From Sphingobium phenoxybenzoativorans (GTDB lineage: Bacteria; Pseudomonadota; Alphaproteobacteria; Sphingomonadales; Sphingomonadaceae), in the NCBI RefSeq assembly GCF_001757355.1, contig NZ_MINO01000003.1, positions 1 to 64,000 on the forward strand: 64,000 nucleotides of DNA, read 5' to 3'. The position numbers and the translations under genes were made by a program. Below the pieces are notes generated by a model that was not told the origin of the DNA, ran no database searches, and saw nothing but the letters and a program-made list of their open reading frames with translations. Positions 1 through 8,867 of this stretch are shown piece by piece; the stretch's first letter is position 1, and each line of letters opens with the position of its first letter.

Positions 1-12
1 AGGAGCGTATCC

Positions 13-2325
13 ATGACCAAGCTGCAAAATGCCATCGTCGGCGGCGTGCGCGCGGTCATCGGCCAAGTGCCCGCAAGCTGGCTGCCCGGCGGGACGCCCG
101 ATCCGCTGATCGACAAGCGCGTGTCGCTCGGCGAGCAGCAGTCGCGGGTCGACGGTCCCGACAAGGTGCGCGGGGCGGCGCGGTTCGCCGCCGAAGTGCC
201 GATGGAGGGTCTCCTCTACGCCGCCTTCGTCCACTCAACGATCGCGCGCGGCCGCATCGCCGATATCGATGTGTCCGCGGCCGAGGCGGCACCCGGCGTC
301 GCGCTCGTCATGACCTATCGCAACGCCCCCAAAATGAGCGTCCCGCCGCCGATCGGCATGACCAACCTCAAGGCCGCCGGCAATCATACATTGCCGATCA
401 TGCAGGATCCCGAGATCCGCTGGAACGGACAGGTTGTGGCGGTGGTTCTGGCCGAGACGCGCGAGCAGGCGGACCATGCGGCCACCTTGGTCCGCGTGCG
501 CTACGACGCCGCGCCGGCGCGCACGCGGTTCGAGGAAGGCAAGGCCAGCGCCTATACGCCGGAGTCCATCCTCGTCGAGCGCAATCGCCTCGAGAAAGGC
601 GGCCCAAGCCGAAAATTCGCGGAGGCCGCGTTCAAGATCGACGCCGTCTATACGACGCCCTGGGAGAACCATAATCCGATCGAGCCGCACGCCGCGACGA
701 TCGTCTGGCGGAACGGCAAGCTGATCGTTCACGATGCGACCCAGATGATTCACGGGACCGCCGGTTCGCTCGCGAAGACATTCGGGCTGAAGGCTGGCGA
801 TGTCGAGGTAAGCTCGCCCTATGTGGGCGGAGGCTTCGGCGCAAAGGGCCTTTGGGATCACCAGATACTGGGCGCGGCGGCGGCGAAGCTTGCTGACCGG
901 CCTGTGCGCGTCGCCCTCTCACGCGCCAGCATGCACCAACTGATCGGCGGGCGCATGCAAACAGAGCAGCGGGTGGCGCTGGCCGCGGATGCGGACGGCA
1001 AGCTCAAGGCTATGCAGCACCATGGCTACGGCGTCAGGCCACTGCATAGCATCTGCGACGAAGGCTTCACCCTTACGGGCCGCTCGCTCTACGCCAGCGA
1101 GAGCTTCGATATCGTCCAGCATTATGTCGACCTCGACCTGCTGGCGAACAGCTTCATGCGCGGACCCGGTGAGACGCCCGGCACCTTCGCGATCGAATGC
1201 GCGATGGACGAACTGGCCTACGCCATCGGCATGGACCCCATCGAGTTGCGCCGGCGCAACGTGGCGAGCCGCGACCCGGTGAGCGGCGCACCGCACTCGC
1301 AAAGCGCGATGATGGAGGCCTACGACCTCGGCGCGGCGCGCATCGGCTGGGACCGGCGCTTGGCCGATCCGGGCACGCGACGTGAGGGCGAGTGGCTGAT
1401 TGGCATGGGCTGCGCCACCGGCACCTTCCCATTCATGCGCATGCCCGGCACTTCCGTGCGGATTACGATCGACGCCCATGGCAACGCCCATGTCGCGAGC
1501 GCTGCGCATGAAATGGGCATGGGTACCGCAACAGTGCAGCGGCAGCATGCCGCCGATCGGCTGGGTCTCCCGCTCGACCGTGTCACGGTGGAGATCGGGG
1601 ATTCGAGCCTGCCGTTTGCAAGCTTCGCCGGCGGATCGTCGCAGACCGCTTCACTCGCGGCCGCCATCAGCGCGGCGAGCGGGAAGCTCGCGGCTGAACT
1701 GGTTCGGCTAGCCGGCAACGACACGCCGCTCGCAGGCCTCAAGCCGAGCGAGGTCGAGTTCGTCAACGGAGGACTGCGCAGCGTCGCGGAGCCTGTCCGC
1801 CAGGAAAGCTTCGCCTCAATCCTGCGCCGCGCGGGACGGAGCGACCTCAGCATGGTCGGCGAAAGCGGCGCGCCGCTCGAGATCATGAAATATTCGATGC
1901 ACAGCACGTCGGCCAACTTCTGTGAACTGCGCGTCAGCGAGGTCACAGGTGAAATACGCGTCGATCGCCTTGTCGGTGCCTTCGATTGTGGCCGTATCCT
2001 TAATGCCAAGACTGCGACCAGCCAGTTCAAGGGCGGCATGATCATGGGGCTTGGCATGGCGCTGACGGAGGAGACGCTGCTCGACGAGCGCAGCGGCCGC
2101 ATCATGAGCACGTCGCTCGCCGACTATCATGTGCCGGTGCATCTCGACGTGCCCGACATTGACGTGCTGTGGACCGACATCCCCGATCCCCGCACACCGC
2201 TCGGCGCGCGCGGGATAGGCGAGATTGGCACCACCGGCGTCGCGGCCGCCATCGCCAACGCCGTTTTCAATGCGACCGGCAAGCGGGTGCGCGACCTGCC
2301 CCTGACGCTCGACAAGCTGATCTAG
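13..2325 (+). CDS. Xanthine dehydrogenase/aldehyde oxidase family molybdopterin-binding subunit (PaoC-like)
   Basis: This is the large molybdenum-cofactor subunit of a hydroxylase of the xanthine dehydrogenase family, which oxidises aldehydes or N-heterocycles with water as oxygen donor. The 770 residues match the length of PaoC/YagR. The N-terminal hammerhead region (about 35-160), a GGGFGAKG cofactor loop near 272-279, and the C-terminal GIGEIG motif holding the catalytic Glu (about 737) are all visible. AGGAG at position 1 precedes the ATG. The FeS and FAD subunits (PaoA/PaoB-like) would be expected just left of the window, so this is probably the last gene of that operon. The substrate cannot be told from sequence; the closest characterised relatives act on aromatic aldehydes. 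Confidence 0.9.
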   Translation: MTKLQNAIVGGVRAVIGQVPASWLPGGTPDPLIDKRVSLGEQQSRVDGPDKVRGAARFAAEVPMEGLLYAAFVHSTIARGRIADIDVSAAEAAPGVALVMTYRNAPKMSVPPPIGMTNLKAAGNHTLPIMQDPEIRWNGQVVAVVLAETREQADHAATLVRVRYDAAPARTRFEEGKASAYTPESILVERNRLEKGGPSRKFAEAAFKIDAVYTTPWENHNPIEPHAATIVWRNGKLIVHDATQMIHGTAGSLAKTFGLKAGDVEVSSPYVGGGFGAKGLWDHQILGAAAAKLADRPVRVALSRASMHQLIGGRMQTEQRVALAADADGKLKAMQHHGYGVRPLHSICDEGFTLTGRSLYASESFDIVQHYVDLDLLANSFMRGPGETPGTFAIECAMDELAYAIGMDPIELRRRNVASRDPVSGAPHSQSAMMEAYDLGAARIGWDRRLADPGTRREGEWLIGMGCATGTFPFMRMPGTSVRITIDAHGNAHVASAAHEMGMGTATVQRQHAADRLGLPLDRVTVEIGDSSLPFASFAGGSSQTASLAAAISAASGKLAAELVRLAGNDTPLAGLKPSEVEFVNGGLRSVAEPVRQESFASILRRAGRSDLSMVGESGAPLEIMKYSMHSTSANFCELRVSEVTGEIRVDRLVGAFDCGRILNAKTATSQFKGGMIMGLGMALTEETLLDERSGRIMSTSLADYHVPVHLDVPDIDVLWTDIPDPRTPLGARGIGEIGTTGVAAAIANAVFNATGKRVRDLPLTLDKLI

Positions 2326-2487
2326 TCCTGGCCGAAATATCCGCACTCGGAATAGCTGACCGTCAGCAGTCAGGATCAGCAAATTTGTGCACGGACGGCC
2401 GGGATGGGTCGGGAGCCGCTGGCACGGCAGTAGCCGAAACCTGCACTTGGATTGATCTACAGCACCTCCATCGCTTGCACTTTGAGG

Positions 2488-3630
2488 TCAGGGTGCAACA
2501 TCGCCGGCTTGCTCTGCAATAGGGCGCGCCTTGGTTATAAGAGTCGTCAAGAGCTTGCCCGGCTCCTCGCTGGTGATGTGATGCCCTGATCGTTCGAACC
2601 ATATCAATGCCTTCGATGGCGCATAGACTTGGGCGAACCATTCCGCCGCGACCTCGCTCGACACGTTCACATCATGGCGGCCAAGCAGCAGGAGCAGCGG
2701 CACATCAAGCTGCCGAATGGGCGACAGATCTGTGGTCAGTATCTTGGGCAGAAGCGCCTCGGTGACGGGAACCTGCCCCTTGAAGGCATTGCGCACGTCC
2801 TCGTCGCTATATTCGGGCGCGAGCTTGAAAGCGGCCGCTTCAAAGTCGCCTCCGGACCGCTTCCAGGCGGCTCCACCATAATGGTTGAGCCACTTGCGCT
2901 GGGTCAAGATGGCGGGAACCGTGACCGATTGGCCAGGCGCCGCATAAGGCGCGATGGCTTCAAGCTCTTTGATTGCCTGAATGTTGCCGTCACCCCGTGC
3001 TTCAGCCATTGTCCACGCCCATCCGCGGCGTTCGCTCTCTGGCCCATCGGTAAGTTGCCCCATGCCGATATAGGCGTGCAGCCATTCAGGGTGCGCGGCT
3101 GCGAGCTTCAATCCCAGCATGCTGCCCCAACTATGGCCAAGGACGAACAGCTTGCGCTTGCCGAAGCGCTTGAGCGCCCATTGCACCAGTTCCTCGGCAT
3201 CTGCCTGAAAGCGCTCAGGGGTCAGCGTCGCCGGATCGCTGGGGCCGCTAAGCGTGTAGCTCTTTCCGGCGTTGCGCTGGTCCCAATGAATAACGGTGAA
3301 ATACTCGTCCCATCCGCGGTCCCACCACCAATCGAGCGGCATCTCGACAAAACCCGGACCTCCATGAAAATAGATCAGCACGGGATTTCTCAAATCCTGG
3401 CTGCGGATGGAAATCACCTGGTTGATGCCTCCGATCCGGATACTCTCGATGGCCTGCAGGCCCTGCGGGCTCACGATCTTGCGTAGGCCAGCTATGATGC
3501 TGACAGCTTCAGCGCGATTGGCCGGGCCGATAGGCGCTGCCTCTGCTCGTGCGGCGGCGTTTGCGGGCACTGCCGCAATGACCGTGGCACAGATTAAGCC
3601 ACCGACCAGCCTCGAAGCCCCGTACAGCAT
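2488..3630 (-). CDS. Secreted alpha/beta hydrolase, proline iminopeptidase-like (S33)
   Basis: Alpha/beta hydrolase of 380 residues. A signal peptide covers about residues 1-25 (cleavage near ANA), so the enzyme is likely periplasmic. HGGPG at 89-93 forms the oxyanion hole, and GHSWGS (165-170) supplies the nucleophile Ser167. A His pair at 350-351 (SGHH) is the probable catalytic base. The order of motifs is that of the S33 proline iminopeptidase group, but many members of this fold are esterases or epoxide hydrolases. A GGGAG ribosome site lies about 7 bases before the ATG. It stands alone, convergent with the upstream plus-strand oxidase gene. Confidence 0.85.
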   Translation of the reverse strand: MLYGASRLVGGLICATVIAAVPANAAARAEAAPIGPANRAEAVSIIAGLRKIVSPQGLQAIESIRIGGINQVISIRSQDLRNPVLIYFHGGPGFVEMPLDWWWDRGWDEYFTVIHWDQRNAGKSYTLSGPSDPATLTPERFQADAEELVQWALKRFGKRKLFVLGHSWGSMLGLKLAAAHPEWLHAYIGMGQLTDGPESERRGWAWTMAEARGDGNIQAIKELEAIAPYAAPGQSVTVPAILTQRKWLNHYGGAAWKRSGGDFEAAAFKLAPEYSDEDVRNAFKGQVPVTEALLPKILTTDLSPIRQLDVPLLLLLGRHDVNVSSEVAAEWFAQVYAPSKALIWFERSGHHITSEEPGKLLTTLITKARPIAEQAGDVAP

Positions 3631-3717
3631 CGCAACACTCCCGGTCCATTTACAGCTTCAACGACAGGTGAGCCAAAGATGAAGGGCCAATGCGCCGGCC
3701 CATGGCGTTCCCAACAC

Positions 3718-4017
3718 TCACCCCGGCGAGTCGAGCGCGAGCAGATCCTGGTCTTCGGGATGGCGTTCGAAATAGGCTGCGACAAATTCGCAGAGGGGTA
3801 TGATCTTCAAGCCTTGATCGCGAACGTCTCGAAGCGCGGCTCTGATGAGGCGGCTTCCCACGCCTTGCCCCTCGAGAGCCTCGGGCACCTGCGTGTGCGT
3901 GAAGACCAGTGCGCCGTCGCGGCGTTCATAGGCGGCAATGGCGAGTTGGCCGTCTATTTCCAACTCATATTGCCCTTCCGCTTGATTGTTCCGAACCTCG
4001 CTTGTGTCGGACATCAT
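3718..4017 (-). CDS. Small GNAT-family N-acetyltransferase (YjdJ/CG type)
   Basis: Protein of 99 residues matching the short GNAT class (Acetyltransf_CG). It has a beta-strand start (YELEIDGQLAIAAYER), the TQVPEALEGQGVGSRL pyrophosphate-binding loop and the C-terminal CEFVAAYFERHPE segment. Such proteins use acetyl-CoA, but their acceptor is rarely known. A strong AGGAGG precedes two adjacent ATG codons; the first is used here. It is the last gene of a minus-strand group with the YjbQ-like and GFA-domain genes, 23 bases behind YjbQ. Confidence 0.85.
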   Translation of the reverse strand: MMSDTSEVRNNQAEGQYELEIDGQLAIAAYERRDGALVFTHTQVPEALEGQGVGSRLIRAALRDVRDQGLKIIPLCEFVAAYFERHPEDQDLLALDSPG

Positions 4018-4040
4018 CCTGCCTCCTCATTTCGTGCGCC

Positions 4041-4463
4041 TCATTCACCCAGCAGATGAAGCACGAGCCGCCGCGCGTGCGCCGCCCGTCGATGTTCGAA
4101 CAAGTATATGCCTTGCCATGTTCCGAGGCACGGCGCGCCGTCAATTACGGGGATGGACAGCTGCACAGCCGTCAGCGCCGCGCGGAGATGAGCGGGCATG
4201 TCATCCGGTCCTTCTTCGTCATGCTCATAACGATGCCGGTCTTCAGGCGCGATGCCGGCGAAATAGGTTTCCAAATCCCGGCGCGCTGCCGGTGCCGCAT
4301 TTTCCTGGATGAGGAGCGAGGCAGATGTGTGCTGGCAAAATATGGTGAGCAGACCAACGACGATCCCACTTGCTTGTACCCAGCGCAGGATCGGCGAGGT
4401 CACGTCATGCAATCCCTGTCCGGGTGTTTCGATCGTGAGGGTTGTCGTTGCCTGTCGCATCAT
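4041..4463 (-). CDS. YjbQ family protein (UPF0047; secondary thiamine-phosphate synthase type)
   Basis: Protein of 140 residues that fits the YjbQ/UPF0047 family over its whole length, including the HTSASLLIQENA segment, the acidic EEGPDDMPAHLR segment and the closing GTWQGIYLFEHR. The family has a weak, probably moonlighting thiamine-phosphate synthase activity in E. coli; its true role is unclear. The start was set at the first of two ATG codons preceded by GGGAGG; longer readings run into the neighbouring gene without homology. It follows the GFA-domain gene by 16 bases and precedes the GNAT gene, so the three are likely one transcript. Confidence 0.88.
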   Translation of the reverse strand: MMRQATTTLTIETPGQGLHDVTSPILRWVQASGIVVGLLTIFCQHTSASLLIQENAAPAARRDLETYFAGIAPEDRHRYEHDEEGPDDMPAHLRAALTAVQLSIPVIDGAPCLGTWQGIYLFEHRRAAHARRLVLHLLGE

Positions 4464-4479
4464 GGCTGCCTCCCAAGCT

Positions 4480-4878
4480 TCATGACCGCCGATCGCGCGC
4501 AAATTGGGGAACGGGAAGAGGTACAATCCAGGGCAGCCGACGCGTAACCCAGTTTTCATATTGGGGCACGAGACCCGAGGCATCGTCGAAGCTCGCGACG
4601 GGTAGCTCAATCTCATCGCCGGTAAGGTTCACGAACCGGGATCCACATGTTGGGCAGTAAAGGCGACGGTAGGTGGGACTGCTTTCCCAGACCGCATGCG
4701 GCCCGGAAAGAGCGACGGCGGACAGCGGAAAGACGGCAAAGGCGAGATAGGGCGCGCCATGTGCCTTTTGACAAACAAGGCAGTGACAAAGGCCCACGCG
4801 TAATGGCTCACCCCGCGCGAAGAACCGCAATGTGCCACAAGTGCAGCCGCCCGACCGTTCCTTGGTTGCTGTCGTCAT
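4480..4878 (-). CDS. GFA-family (glutathione-dependent formaldehyde-activating-like) zinc protein
   Basis: Protein of 132 residues with the GFA/CENP-V zinc pattern: CTCG at 12-15, CHCLVCQ at 31-37 and CPTC at 75-78. The domain binds two zinc ions. Despite the name, most members are not proven to act on formaldehyde, and the neighbours give no substrate. The start was placed at ATG 4878, where homology begins; the open frame extends further upstream but that part has no family character. First gene of a GFA - YjbQ - GNAT operon. Confidence 0.85.
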   Translation of the reverse strand: MTTATKERSGGCTCGTLRFFARGEPLRVGLCHCLVCQKAHGAPYLAFAVFPLSAVALSGPHAVWESSPTYRRLYCPTCGSRFVNLTGDEIELPVASFDDASGLVPQYENWVTRRLPWIVPLPVPQFARDRRS

Positions 4879-5365
4879 GCGCGAACAACACGCAGCGACC
4901 GGGAAAGACCCACGCCGATGAGGTCGAAACCTGGCAAAGCGGGGAGGGAACAAAGGGACTGGCGCAGACGCCTTGAATGGAGGAGTCGTTCCATGTCGGA
5001 TGGTGTGTAAAGCAGCGAAACCGCATCCTCGTGCGTTGGCGGAGGGAACAGAGATTGAGGCTGCTGGCGTGGGCGAAAAATAGGATTGCTTGAAGGGGCC
5101 ATTCTCACCGTCATCGCCGCAGCTATATTTCCCATTGTGTGGATGCGCCGACAGGTCCGGAAACTCCGCGACGCAATGGATTTTGAAGACCGAAGTCATA
5201 ACTGAAGCAGAATTCATGCCCGGGCCTAATATAAGTCCCGGCGCGCATTCTAAATAGTATCGCGCCGGGACGGCATATGGCCCCCGCCACAAGCATGTGC
5301 GCAATAGGTCCGATTTGATTGATAATCTGTTATCGATGGAAACATTCGCATCTGCGTGAGGGCGC
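4879..5365. other. Intergenic region with a perfect inverted repeat
   Basis: No convincing gene is seen in these 487 bases. Open frames here are extensions of the GFA gene or its shadow. The only structure noticed is the 11-bp perfect inverted repeat listed separately. Confidence 0.6.
5235..5271. repeat. Perfect 11-bp inverted repeat with 15-base AT-rich centre
   Basis: GTCCCGGCGCG (5235-5245) is repeated exactly as its reverse complement (5261-5271) around an AT-rich 15-base centre. There is no T-run beside it, so it does not look like a simple terminator. It lies about 95 bp before the small gene at 5366 and about 360 bp before the GFA gene. An operator for a dimeric regulator or an RNA hairpin are both possible. 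Confidence 0.6.
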
Positions 5366-5560
5366 ATGACAGTCTGGCAAGAGGCCTATCGCGGCTATCA
5401 AATCTCGTACCAAGCCAGGGACAGCGTCGTCCGCATTGCCCGGCCGGGAGAAAACGAACCTCTCGATGTCATAGAATATGCAGCACCCGGCGAAGGGCGG
5501 TCGATCCTCCGTATCAAGGCGAAAGCGTTGATCGATTTCGATCGCGCGAGACTCGGATAA
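5366..5560 (+). CDS. Small hypothetical protein (64 aa)
   Basis: Unrecognised 64-residue soluble protein. It has alternating beta-like segments (GYQISYQARDSVVRIARPGE, then a VIEYAAPGE stretch) and a charged C-terminus. GTGAGGG lies four bases before the ATG. A longer antisense frame covers the same DNA, so the choice of strand rests on the ribosome site and the plausible composition. No function is proposed. Confidence 0.45.
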   Translation: MTVWQEAYRGYQISYQARDSVVRIARPGENEPLDVIEYAAPGEGRSILRIKAKALIDFDRARLG

Positions 5561-5649
5561 TTTCCTGAGCCGCACCTCTCAGGGCACTGCCCAATCTGTT
5601 GAAATCGACTGGGCTGGAACCACCTTCGCAATCGAACTGTTCGCCCAAG

Positions 5650-5808
5650 ATGCGGAAATATCACGATCTTCGCCTGACCGATGGTCGTCTTGCCATCGTG
5701 GTAGCCCGCGAAAATGGAATGTCGCAAGGAGCGTTTGAGATCAGACTTCGCAAAGGCTGGGCACTCGACGATGCTGTTAGCAAGCCGCTGGGGGTCCGCG
5801 GGAAGTGA
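5650..5808 (+). CDS. Possible small DNA-binding-like protein or remnant (52 aa)
   Basis: Short frame beginning at ATG 5650. Its end (about residues 20-50: GMSQGAFEIRLRKGWALDDA) has the pattern of a short HTH motif seen in phage-type and small regulatory proteins, with a Gly-hydroxyl-x-Ala turn, an RL, a GW and an acidic segment. There is no clear ribosome site, and the frame is open further upstream, so it may be the end of a decayed gene. Confidence 0.35.
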   Translation: MRKYHDLRLTDGRLAIVVARENGMSQGAFEIRLRKGWALDDAVSKPLGVRGK

Positions 5809-6017
5809 GGGCCGGCTAACTTCAGGGGAAGGCCGACCCTCGGCTCCATCATTAGCGATTGGGATCGCGAAATCCAGATAGCATGTAACCGTTACCACCT
5901 GGTTTAGGTCGGTCGCCCAGCGAGGGTGAGCGACCGACCAGTCCTCGGGCACTCTCAACGCAGCTATGATACGCCGTCGCTTCCAGGCGACAATGAGAGA
6001 TTGGCCCGATTTGGGTG

Positions 6018-6057
6018 GGCCGCCAGCAGGTTCCGCAACCCGTGGTGTCTGGCAGCC
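6018..6057 (+). repeat. Palindromic REP-like element, copy A
   Basis: A 40-bp element beginning GGCCGCCAG and ending CTGGCAGCC, so the ends pair with one mismatch. Inside is a small GGTT/AACC hairpin. It matches copy B (47430-47469) at 39 of 40 bases. It lies in the non-coding stretch 5809-6223, which holds no other convincing feature. Confidence 0.75.
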
Positions 6058-6223
6058 TCGATCGTGCGATAGCCGCTATGTGATTGCGATCGCAAGACAG
6101 GAATATCGTCATTGGGTCTCCGGCGGAATCTGGTGAATTTGCGATAGGCGGCCTGCAGGCGAAGACTCAAGCTAGGCAGACATCAGGCATGGTCGTTTGC
6201 CGCTCTCCTGCTAAACGATAGCG

Positions 6224-6967
6224 ATGCTACATCGTGCCATGTTGTTTGCCCTATGCCTGTCCGCTTGCACCTCGCACGATCGTCGATCGCTTACGCGCTC
6301 GGTCGAGCCGGGAGCATTGGCAGTGACGCTGACCGATACTGCCCGCCAGCGCCCCATTCCTATCCTGATCTATGGGAACACCGACCCGGGGAGGAAGAAG
6401 CCACTGGCAATTATGTCTCACGGATACGGCGGCCATAATGGCGACTACGCCTTTCTGGCAGGCGATCTGGTAAGGCGCGGCTACATCGTTGTGTCGATCG
6501 AACATTTGGAATTGCCGGGTGACCCGCCGATGATCAATAGTGGCGATCTTGCTCTTCTTCGGCGGCCTGTGTGGGAAGTCGGAGCAAGTAGCATCGGCTT
6601 CGTCATTGGAGAAATGGCCCGCCAAGGCCTCAGCGATTCTGCTTACGGCGCAATGGTCATCGGTCATTCGAACGGCGGTGATATGACCATGCTATTCGCT
6701 ACCGAGCATCCCGAAAAGGTACGGATAGCGCTGTCTCTCGATAACCGCAGAATGCCCCTGCCGCGACTGAGGCAGCCGAAAGTCTGTTCACTCCGCTCGA
6801 GCGACCACGTCGCTGACCCCGGCGTCCTGCCTTCTCCAACGGAGCAGACGGCACTGGGCATGTCGATCATTGCAGTACCTGTAAAGCACGACGACATGTG
6901 GGACAGGGCTGCAGCTTACCAAAAAAGGGCGATGCTGGCGGCGATTGGTAAGTGCCTTAATACCTAA
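6224..6967 (+). CDS. Lipoprotein alpha/beta hydrolase (dienelactone-hydrolase-like)
   Basis: Protein of 247 residues with a short lipoprotein signal ending in the lipobox LSAC (Cys15), so it is probably membrane anchored in the periplasm. The fold is an alpha/beta hydrolase: SHGYGGHNGDY near the oxyanion loop, and GHSNGG with nucleophile Ser149. A C-terminal His in the VKHDDMW segment is a candidate base. The substrate is unknown. The gene stands alone between a repeat-bearing spacer and a convergent membrane-protein gene. Confidence 0.75.
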   Translation: MLHRAMLFALCLSACTSHDRRSLTRSVEPGALAVTLTDTARQRPIPILIYGNTDPGRKKPLAIMSHGYGGHNGDYAFLAGDLVRRGYIVVSIEHLELPGDPPMINSGDLALLRRPVWEVGASSIGFVIGEMARQGLSDSAYGAMVIGHSNGGDMTMLFATEHPEKVRIALSLDNRRMPLPRLRQPKVCSLRSSDHVADPGVLPSPTEQTALGMSIIAVPVKHDDMWDRAAAYQKRAMLAAIGKCLNT

Positions 6968-7098
6968 CTGCGAACGTGTCTTTCCAGGCGTTGAACGATA
7001 CGGTGTGGTCGCCTTGCTTGGTCGAGAGCGGTCGGCACTCGCGGGATTGAGGCGCCAAGTCGCTATTGCCGCCGGGCGCTACAAATCGATGTCGGGGA

Positions 7099-7818
7099 TT
7101 AGGTGGCAAGCCATTTGGCGAAGGTGATGACCGGTGCGCTGCCGCCAATCGGCACAACCAGCAATTCCACGGTGGCGGTTGCAGCCACCCCCCAATAATA
7201 AGCTGGATGAACACGGCCCAAGACAAATCGGTCGAAAAAAATGCCGGTAAGGAGGAAAAGGAACAGCGCAGCGACGACCAAGAGCGGCGTTGGGCTGCCG
7301 GCTGGTAGAAATCCTGCCAAACGGCTTATCGCGGGCGCCGTTAGTAATACCGTACCGCAGAACATTAGACGCTTATGCCATGCTGCGTGGCGTCGCATTC
7401 GCAGGCCGGCGAAGGTCAGGACGCCGAAGCCGACCAGGTGAAGGACATCAAGGGCCAGAAAGAGACCAAGCGGGAATATTCCGTTGATTGCGCCGCGTGC
7501 GATGGCTCCCATTGTGCCTGCAATACCTAGCGGTATCATCAGCATTGCAATAACCGCCCCGAGCCATCCCAGGCGCCGGTGCAGTTGGGGCGAACGTCCG
7601 TTCGCTACGAGCCAATTTTGCGTAAGGTAAAGAATGATCCACGACGAGAACAATGCGACGTGGGCATGCACCTGCCAAGGGAAATCGGTGAACCACGTCC
7701 GGCCGGTGACGACTTGCGAACCGAAGCCTGCCGCAACCGTGGCAAAGATTGCAACCGCCAGATAGAAAAAGAACCAGCGCTCCTTAGCCAAAGGCGCGTG
7801 GCCACCCACTTCCCCCAT
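7099..7818 (-). CDS. Multi-pass membrane protein, paralogue of the gene at 11832
   Basis: Hydrophobic protein with about six to seven predicted membrane spans. It keeps His and Trp features that its paralogue at 11832-12611 also has: HAHVALFSSW in the second span, LHRRLGWLG after the third, AWHKRLM before the fifth and GRVHPAYYWG near the end. I do not recognise a named family; the periodic His residues could bind heme or metal. The open frame extends to TTG 7890, but ATG 7818 gives a better N-terminus with a cytoplasmic lead of about 15 residues. No operon partners are evident. Confidence 0.7.
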   Translation of the reverse strand: MGEVGGHAPLAKERWFFFYLAVAIFATVAAGFGSQVVTGRTWFTDFPWQVHAHVALFSSWIILYLTQNWLVANGRSPQLHRRLGWLGAVIAMLMIPLGIAGTMGAIARGAINGIFPLGLFLALDVLHLVGFGVLTFAGLRMRRHAAWHKRLMFCGTVLLTAPAISRLAGFLPAGSPTPLLVVAALFLFLLTGIFFDRFVLGRVHPAYYWGVAATATVELLVVPIGGSAPVITFAKWLAT

Positions 7819-7931
7819 TTCCGCGCCCCACATACTGATGGCGACAAAGGGCGGCTGCCGACCGTGTCCGCTGCCAGCTACTCGCGCCAAAGTTTTCTAA
7901 TGACCATATTGGTCGGGGAGCGCTAGGCGAT

Positions 7932-8288
7932 TCATTGATTGAATTGGCTTCCACTTATTGCACCAGCGGGCATTGAAACCCCTAAATGAAAATGAGGTGA
8001 CATGTCCTTTGCGAATTCGCGCAAGGCGGCCTTAACCGCCTCGGCATGGGTCTCGTCCTGCAGATCGACGGACACGATGATCTGTCCGGCAAGGGCGCCG
8101 TCTTCTCTTGCAGCCTGACCAACCGTTTCGCCGTCCGATCCGGCGATCACGCTGCCGCTGCTGTTTTGATCGCCTTCCGCGGAAACGAAGATATCCGTCC
8201 GCTCGATGCCAATCTCTTGCACCAGCCGCTCGATTGCCAGATCGGCCTGAGTCCTGCTGACGAATTTACCTTCCAAAGCTGTGCTCAT
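7932..8288 (-). CDS. Small hypothetical protein (118 aa)
   Basis: Acidic soluble protein of 118 residues. An N-terminal segment resembles a regulatory ferredoxin-like fold (alternating AIERLVQEIG helix and TDIFVSAEG strand), followed by a loop rich in Gly/Ser/Asp and a second strand-helix (IIVSVDLQDET, AVKAALREFA). GAAGGA lies before ATG 8288; the frame is open to 8306. It follows the 71-residue gene by 17 bases and is probably co-transcribed with it. Family not recognised. Confidence 0.65.
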   Translation of the reverse strand: MSTALEGKFVSRTQADLAIERLVQEIGIERTDIFVSAEGDQNSSGSVIAGSDGETVGQAAREDGALAGQIIVSVDLQDETHAEAVKAALREFAKDMSPHFHLGVSMPAGAISGSQFNQ

Positions 8289-8305
8289 CACAATTCCTTC
8301 GATCA

Positions 8306-8521
8306 TCAGGGACGGGAGTTGGCGCGGTCGACCTCGGGGTAATCCTCCGGCGACACGCTGCCGACCAACGGCCGATCCTCTACGTCTTCTTGCGGATTGC
8401 CGCCGCGCGTGCGCGGGTCGAGGTCATCCGCATTGGGCTGGACGTCGCCAGCGGGTCCGCGACGGGGAAGCTCTTCGGACTGACCGTTTTCGGGATCTAA
8501 GCCATTTTCGTTACCAGGCAT
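8306..8521 (-). CDS. Small acidic protein with C-terminal EDRPxVGSVxPEDYP motif
   Basis: Disordered-looking 71-residue protein rich in Pro, Asp, Glu and Gly. Its C-terminal EDRPLVGSVSPEDYP matches EDRPNVGSVKPEDYP in the 56-residue protein at 30791-30961, so the two define a small family with a conserved tail and a variable front. No transmembrane or signal segment is seen. The gene sits directly upstream of the 118-residue gene. Function unknown. Confidence 0.65.
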   Translation of the reverse strand: MPGNENGLDPENGQSEELPRRGPAGDVQPNADDLDPRTRGGNPQEDVEDRPLVGSVSPEDYPEVDRANSRP

Positions 8522-8867
8522 GGTATCAACCTTTCTGCGCGTGCAGGACCGTCAGGTCCGTCCGCTCTATCAAACCCTCTGCGCAAATCGAGTTTCATGC
8601 CATTTGTCGAAGTTGATCCAAGTCATGATAAATTTCGCTGCACAAGAGAGCGATAAGTCAGGGAGCGCCAGGGAGAAAACGCAGCAAGGCTTTGATCTGC
8701 ACAATAAATCTTGCCACGCGACGATCCCGCCCGTCGGAAAACCGGACGATCTGTGGTCCGCAACCCCTTCGAACTAAAATGATAGGCCTGCAACCAGTTC
8801 GATGTTCACGCGCTTTTGCGCAATCGACTGTCTATCTCAATCTCCCAGATGACCCGGAGCCTTCCTC
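8522..8867. other. Intergenic region, no gene seen
   Basis: Divergent promoter space between the small minus-strand gene pair and the transglutaminase-like gene. Short plus-strand frames here lack ribosome sites and protein character. Confidence 0.6.

Noticed and set aside
5398..5958. Minus-strand frame of 186 codons
   Set aside because: No ribosome site, no domain, mixed composition; two small plus-strand frames fit better.
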